Made by a program: the position numbers and the translations under genes. A stretch of 64,000 bases of DNA. Origin: Hofstenia miamia. Its lineage: Eukaryota; Xenacoelomorpha; Acoela. Position 1 is the stretch's first letter. Each line of letters opens with the position of its first letter. Location of the stretch: NCBI GenBank assembly GCA_004352715.1, contig SCFE01000032.1, forward strand, positions 1,054,603 to 1,118,602. Direction: 5' to 3'. This document shows positions 1 through 11,742 of the stretch, in pieces. The notes below the pieces were generated by a model that was not told the DNA's origin, searched no databases, and worked only from the letters and a program-made list of their open reading frames with translations.

Positions 1-1535
1 AGTCAATTTGAGGGATTGTCAACATCCTTTCTTCCTTTTTAGCATGTTCGTTTCAGTCAACATTTTGAAGATTCTGTAGAGCTATATATCAATCGAAGCA
101 AAGCTTCACATATATCGCCTATTAGTTTGTTATTAAAATTACATGATCTAACATATTAAGTGCAAAACTTTGAGTGATTACTATCCTATTGTAAAAGTTG
201 ATTCAGGTAATCACCGTTAAAAGACACTAATTATATACAAAAAAACAAGAAAAGAGAAAGCTGATAATTTTTATTGTAAAAGGGTTTCCCCTTAGCAAGC
301 TGGGTTGCAACTGCCTGGGGGTTAGCAGTTAACTATTCAATAGTTTTACGAATTATTTCAAGTCTATAATTGACAAACAAATTATGATCAATAGTGTGTA
401 TCTTTTGATTATTCAAATGTAGTTCTGACATGCTAAACAAATTTATGCAAGCCAAGTGCCTAGCAGAATTGTGATCTAATGAATTGAGAGAGCTTAACAG
501 GTGATACCAAAATGTTTGTACCAATAATAATTTGTAAATACTGAATCATTAAAAAATTTATTTCCTTCCAGAGCAGTATTATTTTATACTTTTAACTCTA
601 CAATTTTTACCTGATAAGTGACTAAGGGTATTCTATGTTTGTTTTCCATATGCAGATAATTAACTAGGGCTCAAGGGTGCTCACGAATAGCCGCTTGATC
701 AAGGGTATTGAACCTAATCACCATAAGTGGTCTGTGGCCAAATCATATTTGTATAAGTATATGGATAGTTGAGTAGAAAAGATTATGACTTTGGCTGGTT
801 CTCTTAACATGTACAATAGACTAATAAACATTTTATTAAATGCATTTTGAATTCATTTATGGAATTTATGGTAGCATATTCTTAAAAGCAAGTAATGTAA
901 GTTGAACGAGCTTATTTTCACAAATACTGAGATAGAAAAAATAAACATAGTAAGCACTGGTTAAAGGTGATGTCATCCCATCAGCAGCTAGAAGTGATTG
1001 AACAAGAACTGCTTTTGAGTTGAACAGAGGCCATGGTGCTGTTTTACCTAAACAGAGTAATATTAGTTAGATTAAATTTTGAGTGGTTGCAGTGTTATCT
1101 TTATAACAAAGGGATCAGTAAATTTGTAGGGATGATTGACTTATGTGAATGACCAATACGAGGCATATGGCTAATCAGTCCTTTTCTCATGTACTGATTC
1201 TACTTGGTGACCCTTGGCATCATTATATATCGTTCAGACTGCTTTTCTATCTTGCCTTATTTTAAGATTAAACCATTTTTTATTTGATACCTATGGTCAT
1301 GCGTTAGACTATGTGATTGGTAGCAAGAAAAATTACAAAATCACCTCACATCAATAATTATCTTGGTGGTCAGACGTGCGATTTAACCAAATAGTGACAG
1401 ATCACGCAGCATAAAAGATCGGTCTATCATTAGACAAGCAAATATTACAGAACCTCCAAGAAGAGACTCAAGGAATCCTTACAGTGAGCCCCCAATCCGC
1501 ACACTCCCATTAACAGTTTCCTCTGAGTTGATTTA
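1..1535. other. AT-rich sequence, no gene recognised
   Basis: I see no convincing coding region, RNA gene or transposon end here. Open frames are short and have no recognisable motif. The last 100 bases run into the decayed gag and may hold more of its N-terminus, but stops break every frame. Confidence 0.5.
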
Positions 1536-2430
1536 ACTAAGCCAGAAGTCTCTGACAATGAATCTGAATTAGACAAATTACTGAACAACACTGATGTTGA
1601 GGAAGGAATGATACCTTGGAAGGGAATCCTGATTAAAATTTTAGAAAAAAATTTGCGCAACAATGGACGAAAACCTAAAAAAGCTAGTGCCAAAAGTGCA
1701 AGAACCTACCAGGATTAAAGAATCTAGCCTAGGAAAACGCGGACATACTGACAACACTTTTTAAAAAATGACCCTGCAAAAATTTTTGGGCAAAACTAAT
1801 GTCACAAATCCAACTTTTGACGAATGGTGTCAGGTGTTCGAAGTGTAATGCAACATTAAAAATTTTTGCAAACCCTTGCAACCACACAATTTCCCTTTTA
1901 TTTGTGAGGCAATGCGTATCAATACTACCATATGTTAGATAAAACTATCAAATCCGATTATGAATTGTGAATAGGCAATTTCCAAAAACATTGCAATGCA
2001 CTAGAAGTAAAGCTTCTCTCCAAAACCTAATTTCAACAGGGTGCAAACAGTGAAACATATTTAATATGTGCAAACAGGCTCTACGAATATTGTAGAAACG
2101 CAAACGAATTTTCTCCACATGATCAATTTGCATAAATTTGCAGGGGATGATTTACGTACATTGATTACAAAAACACTCAGTGTTCAATTAACTGTTGACA
2201 CCAATGAAAAAATTAATCAGACTGCTAACTTATGGTCTAAATAAACCCAGGAACCAACATATCTTTACAAGCCCAAACTGTTGAGCATAATACTCCTACT
2301 AAACTTGCAGTTGTAAGACCAACGCAATCCAACAAATCTACACTCAAGCAAACACATACTTGCACATAAACTAAAAGATGTACATTGCTCCTGGTGTGGC
2401 GAAAAAGGTCACACTAAGCAATTTTGCACT
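1536..2430 (+). pseudogene. Decayed retroelement gag with CCHC zinc knuckle
   Basis: Retroelement Gag proteins package the element RNA. This copy is broken by stops and frame changes. An acidic/basic N-terminal segment is open at 1536-1718. A middle part reads PTFDEWCQVFE and then GNAYQYYHMLDKTIKSDYE. A third part (about 2110-2240) is helical in character. It ends in a zinc knuckle at 2386-2427 with C-x2-C-x4-H-x4-C spacing (CSWCGEKGHTKQFC). The middle part matches the gag-like protein at 35895-36763 on the minus strand (PTFEEWLQLFEL and GAAYQHYLILDTETKTDYE), so both belong to one family. No pol or LTR is visible nearby, and a mariner element sits just downstream. The gag identity is secure from the knuckle plus the paralogue; whether it is gypsy, BEL or another clade is not resolved. 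Confidence 0.8.
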
Positions 2431-2642
2431 AAATCTGTCAATATTATTGATAATTGTGAATTTTAATTCCCAAGAAATTGTGAACAAATTTGTAGGTCTG
2501 AACGCTACTTAAAGTATATCAGTTTTTCTTTGTTGCTGTAAATCATGCATTTGGGTAAACAAAGTCCTATGTTGTAAATAACTGAATTTTTGCGCCCAAC
2601 TGATAAAAATAAAGAAGTAGAATTGTCATTGATTGTAACATA

Positions 2643-3984
2643 CAGGGGGGATGTCGCTAAATGTGCCCCCTTAGAAAAGTTTGGAATATTATGCATAAAG
2701 CTTGATAACATATTTATTTTACAACAGTAGTTGGCAATGGTACAAAAAACGATTAAAAACGATAAAAACATAATGTTGTAGGGGCATGGTGGGTCAATTA
2801 GTACTTGGTTGGACCACCCTCAGCATCGATCACAGCTTGGACTCTTCGAGGAACATTTTGGATAAATTTTCGCATCAAACCAGACTCGATCATGTCTTTC
2901 CATTCTCTATTCAAACATCTGATCATGGCAGGTTTAGTTTTAGGATCTCTTAAGTAAACTCGTCTTTTTAACTCCGACCACGCGTGTTCAATAGGGTTTT
3001 GATCAGGGCTATGTCCAGGCCAGAAAAACTGACCTGGACGCCCACCCTCTTTTTTCATCAACACATTGAGTCCAAGTTCCTCTTTTTTTTCGCAACTTCC
3101 AAATGATCGATGGCAGGAGGCCCCATCTTCTTGGAGCCTCGCGTGCCTCTTGTCAATTCCTAAGCGTTCATATTCATCAGCAAAAAAATCCAAAATCTGA
3201 ACGTAAACATCCGTGTCAATAGTTTGATCTCCATGAACAATGAACAAATCAGAACTTTCGTCCATTCCAATGAAAGCGGCAACGTGAAAAATGATGCCAT
3301 TTCTTGTTCGAAAAGTTTGGGGTTCATGAAACTCGTCACATCTTGCTCCCAAATTATAAGAATTACCATTTTCCATAAGCCTTTTCGGCATTTCATCCGA
3401 CCAAAAAATCCAGCGCAAATAACCTTCCCAATCATGACCAAAATTCTCCTGCATCCAAAGTGCCCAAGTCAATCTGTCAGCCACATTTTTTTCACTCAAT
3501 TTTGGTTTTTGATTTGGCCGTTGATATTTTGCCCAACTTGCTTGTTCTGGTAAACGCAACCAATACTGAATCCGGTTCCTAGTTGTGTTGCATTCATCTG
3601 CTGTCGTGCGAAGTCCTGCACCTTGCACATTTTTTAGTTTTTTTGTTAATTTTTTAGCCAATCTCTTGTCGATGGTTTTTGATTTGCCTTTGTCCGAACG
3701 TTCCTTTCTTTCCAAAATTCCATCATCTCCACAGTTCAAACGATCACGGACTTTCCTGATTAAGGCTTTAGAGTTTCCTAGTTCCTTGTGAATTTTATTA
3801 ACTGACCAACCGGCTTTTATTAAAGTGTCGATCTTGATACGATTTATATCTTGAGTTGCGAGTTTATTTTTTGATAAAACAGCCATTTATGTAAGTCTCT
3901 TGTTGTTAGATACAGTTTTGAGGTAATAATACCGATATTACCTGCATTTTCTAGGGGGGGGCACATTTAGCAACATCCCCCCTG
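2643..3984 (-). mobile_element. Complete mariner-like (IS630-Tc1-mariner) element
   Basis: The element is bounded by 28-bp terminal inverted repeats at 2643-2670 and 3957-3984. They start CAGGGGGGATGT and differ at one position (C versus T after ATGT). Each end is flanked by TA (2641-2642 and 3985-3986), the target duplication of this superfamily. One uninterrupted transposase ORF fills the inside on the minus strand. Near-identical ends, an intact ORF and intact TA flanks make it young and possibly still mobile. It lies just downstream of the decayed gag. Confidence 0.93.
2798..3886 (-). CDS. Mariner-like transposase, intact (362 aa)
   Basis: This is a DDE transposase that would cut and paste the surrounding element through its inverted repeats. 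The ATG at 3886 opens the frame and no stop breaks it. The N-terminus is a helix-turn-helix region (WSVNKIHKELGNS, about residues 28-40), followed by a basic second DNA-binding region. The catalytic core shows FWSDE (first Asp, about residue 165), LQEDGASCHRS (second Asp, about 255) and GHSPDQNPIEHAWSELK (third acidic residue). The Glu of PIE is 45 residues after the second Asp, against 34 to about 41 in the usual families; an extra KKEGGRPG-like segment makes the difference. The protein ends in a lysine/arginine-rich tail typical of the family. Function is assigned by motif only. The long spacing means it may belong to a rare subfamily. Confidence 0.92.
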   Translation of the reverse strand: MAVLSKNKLATQDINRIKIDTLIKAGWSVNKIHKELGNSKALIRKVRDRLNCGDDGILERKERSDKGKSKTIDKRLAKKLTKKLKNVQGAGLRTTADECNTTRNRIQYWLRLPEQASWAKYQRPNQKPKLSEKNVADRLTWALWMQENFGHDWEGYLRWIFWSDEMPKRLMENGNSYNLGARCDEFHEPQTFRTRNGIIFHVAAFIGMDESSDLFIVHGDQTIDTDVYVQILDFFADEYERLGIDKRHARLQEDGASCHRSFGSCEKKEELGLNVLMKKEGGRPGQFFWPGHSPDQNPIEHAWSELKRRVYLRDPKTKPAMIRCLNREWKDMIESGLMRKFIQNVPRRVQAVIDAEGGPTKY

Positions 3985-4218
3985 TAGTCTACTAAATTTA
4001 GTAGTCAATGATTGTAGCTAATGATAAATACCTGTATTTCTAATAAATTTGCTTTGATGTTAAAACTTCTTTTTAGTAAACCAATGTTCTTTACCTACCA
4101 CACTATGCACTGAATTTAGAAGTACATGAATTTTATGTTTTTTTGTATATTGATTGTCCAGATAATGATGTTGAGAGGGAATTTTTTGAAAAAAATATCG
4201 CTACATTGAATTATGAGC

Positions 4219-4811
4219 TGTTCCCTAAATGGGAACGTTCGTAAGTTAAGAGATCAAATTGTAAATTTTATATTCTTTAGATGCCATATTTAACAACATT
4301 TTTATTGCTGAAAGTAACATGCCTTAAATATTTAATGAACAAATATCACTCCCATTATAGCGCTAAAAAACTTTAAATAATTACATCAAAAACAAAAACT
4401 TGTTTTATGAGGTCTAATTTTGAATGATGCAGTTAGTAAAAAAATATTTTGTGCAATTTTTTTATTACATTTTGAGCATTTCAGGCATAACATAATAAAA
4501 AGAAATCTCATTTTAAAAGTTCCAAAGCAATGTTCTACAGTGTCACCATAGCAAACTGTCTTGAAATATATTTACTATGAAGTTGAATTTGGCCCCATCT
4601 ATTGTATTAGGCAAAAAGAAAAATAGAAAAATGCCATGATGTGCTTTTTCTTGCCCCCCCTTGCGTTTAGATGCATGATCTGTAATCATCAAACAGGTTA
4701 CACACAGAATCAGAAAAATCTATCAGCGTATTCCATTTTTACTGCTTTGAATTTTACATATTTATAAAAAAAATGCCTCCTTAACTTACCAACGTTCCCT
4801 TTTTGGGAACA
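4219..4811. repeat. MITE-like segment bounded by palindromic inverted repeats
   Basis: The left arm at 4219-4250 contains GTTCCCTAAATGGGAAC followed by GTTCGTAAGTTAAG. The right arm (4776-4811) read on the other strand is GTTCCCAAAAAGGGAAC followed by GTTGGTAAGTTAAG. So each terminus carries its own GTTCCC/GGGAAC palindrome and the two arms are inverted relative to each other. The 590 bp between them have no ORF. A related TTCCCAAAACGTTGGTAA lies at about 5099. This fits a small non-autonomous transposon, but I could not find a clear target duplication. Confidence 0.5.
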
Positions 4812-6420
4812 TTACCTAAAATCGTAAGTTATGGAGGGTGATCAAACTCTTATTAAGATGTATTGAACAAAATATATAAAATATAAATTCTTCAAACCAT
4901 TATTTGAAATTTGCATTTCACAAATATAAATGGGTCCTTTCAGAAAATTGAGATAAAGAAGCATGGAATGAGAGCTTCGGGTAAACTCAAGAAAAATTTT
5001 TTTTGATTTAAGTAACATTTTGAAGAGAAACACAGAAAAAATATTAATTTTAACTTCAAAAAAGATCATATACTATGATTTTTGTCAGAAATATTAATAT
5101 TCCCAAAACGTTGGTAAATAAAGGGTTAATTTCGAAATTTTCCAAGTAACCAAATGATTACAGTCTTAGTAAACTAATACTATACAATTAATTATTTTTT
5201 AAATTACGCAATGGCACTCGTTTGGATATCATAACTAAATCAAAATATATTCTAATATTTGTAAACTGCAAATTTTCTAAATAAATTAGGCAAATTATTT
5301 ATATCCGTTAAACAATTGTTTTCCTTTTCTTTACTTTACGCTAGTGGATACGAGATCTCAAGTAAAGTAAAATAAAATCAAATTATAAAATTCTCTCGTT
5401 TAGCTTACTTAAATTACGGCAGTGTACGGCGAACTAGGCAAAATCCAATTATGTCTACTTTACTTAATTGTATGGCAGTGTACGACTAGGACAAGAAATA
5501 CATTCATAATTTTGAAATTTTCTTCTAAGTACTTGACCAGAATAGATATACGGAAACGTGACCAGTGGAATTAAGACAAGCTCTCAGTAGACTGCACTGC
5601 TACTTACAAATTCTACACAGAACACCCCAGCTACATTGCATCAAAATGTTTCAGTAAAATGAAAATACTCAAATAAATAGTTCACTTAGTAAAACTAAAT
5701 ATAGGAAATGTATGGGAATGATTGGAAAAAATCTTTAATAATACATAATGAAAATGTAAATTAACTTCTTACTGTCACTCATAAGAAAAATCTAATTATA
5801 TGAGATGTTGGCAGTTGGAATACATATAGAGGAGAAGATGAATAAAAGTATCCAAAATACAAAAATAGCATTTAATAGCATAAACTTTATTATATGAGCG
5901 CAACTTAAGAACTCATTAATGTGAAAAAGTTAACTTTATATTTGCTTAGACAACATTTTCCTACAAAATGTACTAAATTAGATTATTGTTACAAGTCCAA
6001 AAATTTTAAGAGCTAGTCACCTTAACACAATAAATTTAATAAAAATATTTAATTTTTAGAGAAAAACTGAAGACTATTAAAAGGGAAACAAAATTGATGA
6101 ATAAATGCAAAACATTTTGTAAATATTATCAATAAATTTTCAGATTTAGCTAAAAAATTTTTATTTATATACCATTACCGGAGTTACTGAAAGATGAAAT
6201 GTGAAAGATGTGTGAAAGATGAAAAATGAAGAAAAATTGGCAAACTCTTGCAAATAATAATATTACTTCTTACAAATGCTAGAAACAGTAACATCACAAA
6301 GAATTCAAGAGAGTATGAATTATTCATATCTGTCTTTCAGCATTTATAACTGAGTTATTTTTTAGTAACTTTAGTAAAAAAAAGTCCAAGCCCATTTGAA
6401 GTTTCCATCAAAAGTAATTC

Positions 6421-6469
6421 ATAAAATTCACAACACCTCTAATACTCTTAGAGGCGTTGTGAAGTTTAT
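6421..6469. repeat. Near-perfect 21-bp hairpin
   Basis: Arms at 6421-6441 and 6449-6469 pair at 19 of 21 positions around a 7-base loop (6442-6448). The core is CACAACACCTCTA against TAGAGGCGTTGTG. It lies alone in AT-rich DNA, about 2 kb 3' of the receptor gene. It could be a miRNA-like hairpin, a foldback remnant or a chance palindrome; the sequence does not decide. Confidence 0.6.
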
Positions 6470-8437
6470 AAATTGGTTTTGATATCAGCATCTATCATTT
6501 TAGTCGATAGCTAGAAAGAGAAAAATTTATTTATTAGTAGATTTTACTAATTAATTCAAAGTTAATTCAACACATAAAACTTAACAAATTCGTTTTTACC
6601 TGATTATGTAATATAATAAACACAAGAAAGGAAATTTTAGCTGATGTCTATAACAATTTACAGGTATGTGCAATTTAAAAAAATGAGTTCTATAATTAAA
6701 AAATAGATTATTAAACTATTTATTCTAAGAGCAGTTGTATTTGAAATGTTTTATTTAAAAACTTTTTAATTAAATTTTCGAAGCAGTTGAGAAAAATTTG
6801 ATTTTATACCTGATAATTTGAAAACCACTATGTTCAGCAACTTCCGCCACTTATGAAAATTGAAAAAACAAGCAAAAAGGAAAATATTTATAAAATTGAA
6901 ATAAAACGTATAAAATATTAAAAAGTTTTACAATATATATTAGTAAGTAGACGATTTTAATAAATGCACTTCTTAAATAAAAATATTACAAAAAAAGGAA
7001 ACATATTTGGGTTTCTAGAGATGTACAGCATGCGGAGAAAACTTATCAACAAGTTGTATTTGTAACACTACAAAACTAATCATTATATTTAAACATCTTG
7101 TTTGCCAAAACTAAATTTACTATAAATCCAAATTCCATGAAAGTCAACCATTTCCGCAAATATTATATCAAAAATGTATTGATATGCAATATTCCACATC
7201 ACATTCGTACTGCTGCCAAACACTAAAGAATTAAGTTATATGTACATTACCGAAAATAATAACTGAATCTGTTCAGATGGCTTTTGTTGCTTAAAGCATA
7301 ATTGATTGACAATGCCTGCTGTGAATTAAAGCATTGATCTTCTTGTGTGGATTCAAGGTGCCAGACCTTGCAAAATTTGATTTTGTGCCTGAAACATGAA
7401 GTTCTATCTTTAAATTGTTACTTAACTTTGGAGCTGACGCAAAGATCCTTGATTTACACATTTGATGAGGAAATTATTTCTGTGGAATGTACAACTCAGT
7501 CTAAAGTAGCTTTTGTTGACGATTCACAGACGGTTTTTTTGAATCATATTGACGAGCTAGCAAAAGCAAACATTAGAAGTCACAACAATATTATCCTGAT
7601 GCTGTGGGTTATACTCGGAATTACTTGAATAATATGTTTGCAAATTCTTTGCACAAATTTTAGCAAAGTATAGCAGCAAAATTATTAGATAATTAAAAAG
7701 TATGCTGCATCAATGTGTTGGGCATTTGGTTAGTGTTAAATTTTATTGTGCACTATCTAACACATTTCTTTGTCTAAAGTTTTTTCTTTGACTTCTCTAA
7801 ATACTAAAGAAAGAAATTTGAGGTTTGCTGAATTTTAGTTACTGCAAAGCCTTCATTTAAGTTATAAATTGAAAAATATTGTGAGTTACAAGTACAGAGA
7901 TTAACAATTTATTCAACTATACAAAGTGACAGAAGATTGATAACAATTATCCTAACCCTCACAACAATCAACTTAAAATTTGACAGTACTTTCTGAAATT
8001 CATTATGAATATAAGAGTCATTTTATATTTAAAAGAAGTTATATTCTTACGATTTCACTCTTAGATTAACTTTGGAAAACCTGATGCATTTTCTTCAGTA
8101 GTGGATAAGTCCTCCATTGAATATATGTAGTCTATGAAAATCATTATGTACTAAAGTCTCCAGGCATACCTTCTTTCAAAAGATCAAGATGTTTTTAATT
8201 AAGACGTGGGATTGAAGTAACTACTTCAAAGAAATAGAATTATTTCAATTTTTTTCACAAAATTTTGGCAAATAGTTGTTTCCAAATCATTAAGAGTATA
8301 TATTATAAAAATATCTAATAATTTAGCAAAACTGATCATATTTGTATTGTTGATTATTGAATTATATGCCAAACTGAAATGAGTATACAAACGTGGTTAG
8401 TTAGAGTAATTTATCAAGTTTAAATGTGTTTCATATC

Positions 8438-9868
8438 TTAAAAAAACTTTCTTACAGCCAGGTGGAAAGTTTTGTTTTGTATCATATAAAGTATTGGATT
8501 TAGCAATGAGGAAGTGTTTATCAATTGAACTGTTAGCCAATAGTGAATAGATTCCAAGGACAGTCCGATATCAACTCCAAAGTTTTCTTGTGCAAGATAT
8601 CCTGCATAATATAGGAAGTTGGGATAAGAGCAAACTACAAATTCTGCTACCAAGACTATACAGATTGTCGTAGCCCGCTTCTGTTGGTAGTTACCTTTGC
8701 CTTTGTTCAACTTAGTTTTGTAAAGCACTTTGTAAATAATATTACTGTACATATACATTATGCAAGTTGTAACGAAAAACAAAAATGTTAAAATATTAAT
8801 GAAAAAATAGGTTGTCATAGATGGTGAAGGAATACTGTATCTACACGAGTGATTGTTGGTTGAACCAGCCATCCAAACATTGGGAAGAAGACTTAACGCG
8901 CCCAAAATGTAACAAGCGACAAGGATGAGGACCAAGTTTTTCTTAGATTTTTGAAAATCATCGTAAATATAGGCATGTGTTACTGCAATATATCTAAATA
9001 TGATACTCATAATAATTGTCATAGCCTAAGAGAATAATTATATTAAAATATGTAATAAAATTATTAATGGTTTCGAGCTACAATTATTTGAACTTTCATA
9101 ATATGTATTGTTTATATGTTTCTGCTAACTTTTAGTAGTGACAACATAAGTTTGTCGTTTCCTTCTTAGTCAATATAGTATTTTCAGTTCTTGGAATAAA
9201 TAAATGATTCTAGTGCGCTTGACAATATTCTTCCTATGATTTCTGCTCATTTAATATAATTTGAATTTAATTGAAATTAATTGAAAAGTTAATACCAAAC
9301 ACGTTTAAAAGCATCTCAATGCATTAATCATTGGGAAAAACAGTTTAGTTTTGGCAGCATCACACCATACGGCACAGCATTGTATCGCAACGCACGGCGC
9401 AGTAATTGAAAATATTTTCTTAATAAATTTATATTTTGTGAAATATCTAAATCATATCAGTATACAAAAATCTGCTGTTATTTTAAGTCTAACGATATAA
9501 AAATCTCACCTATCAAGAGTTATCGCGATAATGTGGTACCACGATGTTCCAATTGAAGCCCACATAATGTAGGTAGTATAGATTAAACGGCAGTAAGCTG
9601 ACCCAAGAATGCCATTTGGAGTGGTGACGTATTCTTCAATAGCAGACTTGTATATAAAGAAGAATGATGTTACAGCATCTACGAATGCAAGAGATGCAAA
9701 GAGAGTGTTAGTAAACGATGTGTTGAGTTCTTTGGATATGCAAAATATGAAGAGGAGGAAAACGTTGCAAAACAGGGCTGTTACATTGACTGCTTGGGTT
9801 AGTAGGAAATGCCATTGTGACCATTCAAGATTGTAGTTTGTGCTTTCATATGTAGCATTAGTTTTCAT
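8438..9868 (-). CDS. Class A (rhodopsin-type) GPCR, peptide-receptor-like, two exons
   Basis: A plasma-membrane seven-helix receptor that would signal through G proteins; the ligand is unknown. Exon 1 is 9510-9868 (ATG at 9868) and exon 2 is 8438-8993 (stop at 8438). The 516-bp intron has a GTGAG donor and an ATATTTAG acceptor, and the split codon rebuilds Arg of the DRY motif (LDR|YIAVTHA). The product is 304 aa. Visible family marks: N-glycosylation-type NAT and NVT sites near the N-terminus; TM1 with CNVFLLF; TM2 with LAFVD (Asp 2.50); a TM3 Cys (YCRLIYTT) paired with SCRYS in loop 2; DRY at the end of TM3; CSYP in TM6; and NPILY in TM7. The tail is very short (about 15 residues after NPILY, ending KFF), so a further 3' exon is possible. 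Peptide-receptor class is inferred from overall shape only. Confidence 0.9.
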
Positions 9869-10138
9869 TTAGTAATTCAAAAAAATGTAAATTATATTCA
9901 CAAGGAACGAATTTAAATAATTTATTCAAGGAAACTGATTGGTTCTTTAAATATAATTCGTGTAGCCAATTATAAGGCGTCAAAAATATGATCTATAGAC
10001 TATAGCAAATAGTTGATGCATTTGAACTGAGCCAGCACGAATATCGAAATGTAAGATAGATGCTATCCCCAATATAGATGTCAAAATACAACAGCTTTAC
10101 TTTAGTATGTATATGCCAAACAATATTAAGCAAAACAA

Positions 10139-10140
<2 letters not shown>

Positions 10141-10170
<30 letters not shown>
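10141..10170. repeat. (AT)15 microsatellite
   Basis: Thirty uninterrupted bases of AT. Similar tracts occur at 13855-13898, 20300-20317, 34879-34894, 46701-46732, 52067-52097, 58702-58729, 61191-61208 and 62378-62409. Two of the listed tracts adjoin an assembly gap or lie in a broken gene. Confidence 0.97.
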
Positions 10171-10173
<3 letters not shown>

Positions 10174-10740
10174 TGCTCACAGAATTTCTAAACATTGCAT
10201 TTGACAGTGTTAAGCTTTTCTAGTTTCTTAAACTGATTTTCAAGTAAATGCTTTAAATTAAAGGGAATTATCGCAATTGCTATGAAAATTTTAGATGTCC
10301 TTAATTTACAAATTTTCGAAATTTTGCTGCTAATTTATTGACAATTATATTCAGTAAATATTCCATTATGAATCACGCTTTTATCTGATTGGGGGTAACA
10401 ATCTTTAAGTAATCAATTGAAGGGAGGCCCCTCAACCCTCTACAGTCTACAAATAAATTAGTCAAAGGATCAAAGTGACAATAATGATTGATTTGAATTT
10501 TGATATTTTGAAAAAAGTTCAGTATTTTAGTCCTCTTAATAATTATTTATATATTTTTTGAGCTATGAGATATATCAAAGGTTAAATCAGGCGCGAGAAA
10601 GGCCGGAACAAAAAAATATTCATACAGTTCTTCAAAAATATATGAACTGCCTTTTCATAATGTTTACATATTATTTCAAAACAGCATATATTTGTAGCTT
10701 GAATTCAACCTTGAGATATATGTTTACACTCACATTTATA

Positions 10741-11742
10741 CAGTACTGGCCAAAAGTTTGGGAGCACTTTCCAAATTTAGAAATTTTTGTATTTTACACT
10801 AAAAAACGCAATGTAAAAACGATATAATAACACAATGTAAAAACAATATGATAACATTGTGTAGAAAGTAAATAGTTAATTCAGAAAAACTAACTAATAT
10901 ATTGTATGTTCGCAATTATTGGCCAAACACGCAGCAATGCAATTTAACATTGACTCGAACAGCTTTCTACAATAATCATCAGTAATCTCTGTGCACCTTA
11001 CCACTTTAATTTGCTCCTTCAGATCGTCGAGTGATGTGCATTGGCGCTTCCTCAGACAATTTTTGATGTGATGAAAGCAATTCTCTATGACATTGAGGTC
11101 TGGGGAGTTTCCCGGCCAGTTCTCGAGCAGCCGAAAGTCTTGTGATGCAATCCACTGTTTCACAACTTTGGCGCTGTGGCAAGGAGCACCATCTTGTTGT
11201 AGTACAGATGTTCCGCGACCTGCATAAACATGGGAACTTTCTCCTGAATTATTTTGAGGTAGGCCTTGGTTCTGACTGTCTCGTTGTGAGGAACAAAATG
11301 TAGACCAGCACGCCCACTCGCAGTAATAGCACCCCCAAATCATCCCAGAAGGTGCTGAGCGGACAGTTTGTTGCGTGTAACGTGTGTTGAATCTTTGGTT
11401 TCTTGGTCGTCGAACGTGTGGCCGGTATGATGTAAACTGGCAAATCTTGGATTCATCACTAAACATTACTTGATGCCACATATCAGGGGTGTAGTGTTGG
11501 TATTGCCTGCAAAGAGCAACCGGTCTCGAATGTTCTTTGAAGAAAATCAGGGTTTAGCTGCCGGTTGGCACGATGGAAGGTCAAAGGTATTATTCAATCG
11601 ACACCTAATGGTGCGTGTTGATACATTCTGCACTACCGAACCTAGATTTGCTTTGACTTCCGAAGATGAAGAGAATGGTTGATTGAGATGTAACGGTGAA
11701 TGAGACATTCAGTCTGAGGGGTTGTCACTTTTGGTATTTCAG
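10741..11742 (-). mobile_element. Tc1-like element, 5' end lost in an assembly gap
   Basis: The 3' terminus is at 10741, after TA at 10739-10740, and begins CAGTACTGGCCAAAAGTTTG, a typical Tc1-type terminal repeat. The transposase remnant reads on the minus strand. The other end is not visible because the sequence runs into N at 11743. Confidence 0.8.
10894..11690 (-). pseudogene. Tc1-like transposase remnant, frameshifted
   Basis: A DDE transposase. The C-terminal two thirds are open from MWHQVMFSDES (first catalytic Asp) at 11481 to the stop at 10894. VLQQDGAPCH holds the second Asp, and NSPDLNVIENCF holds the final Glu 35 residues further on. The frame changes after GMIWGC and returns before the QQDGAPCH motif, so the middle is shifted by compensating indels. 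The N-terminal DNA-binding part (NVSTRTIRCRLNN, about 11610) is also in another frame. It cannot encode an active enzyme as assembled. Confidence 0.85.

Larger units (their letters stand above)
3987..8437. other. AT-rich intergenic DNA, no gene recognised
   Basis: About 4.4 kb with no coding region that I can support. It contains an inverted-repeat pair (4219-4811) and a strong hairpin (6421-6469), listed separately. A 93-codon open frame at 7347-7628 (+) has no recognisable motif and no supporting context. Part of this stretch will be the 3' flank of the receptor gene that ends at 8438. Confidence 0.5.

Noticed and set aside
3160-3791. Additional open frames on both strands within the mariner element
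   Set aside because: They are shadows of the 362-residue transposase in other frames.
7347-7628. 93-codon plus-strand ORF
   Set aside because: No motif, no homologue that I recognise and no splice or promoter context. Plausible by length alone in AT-rich DNA.
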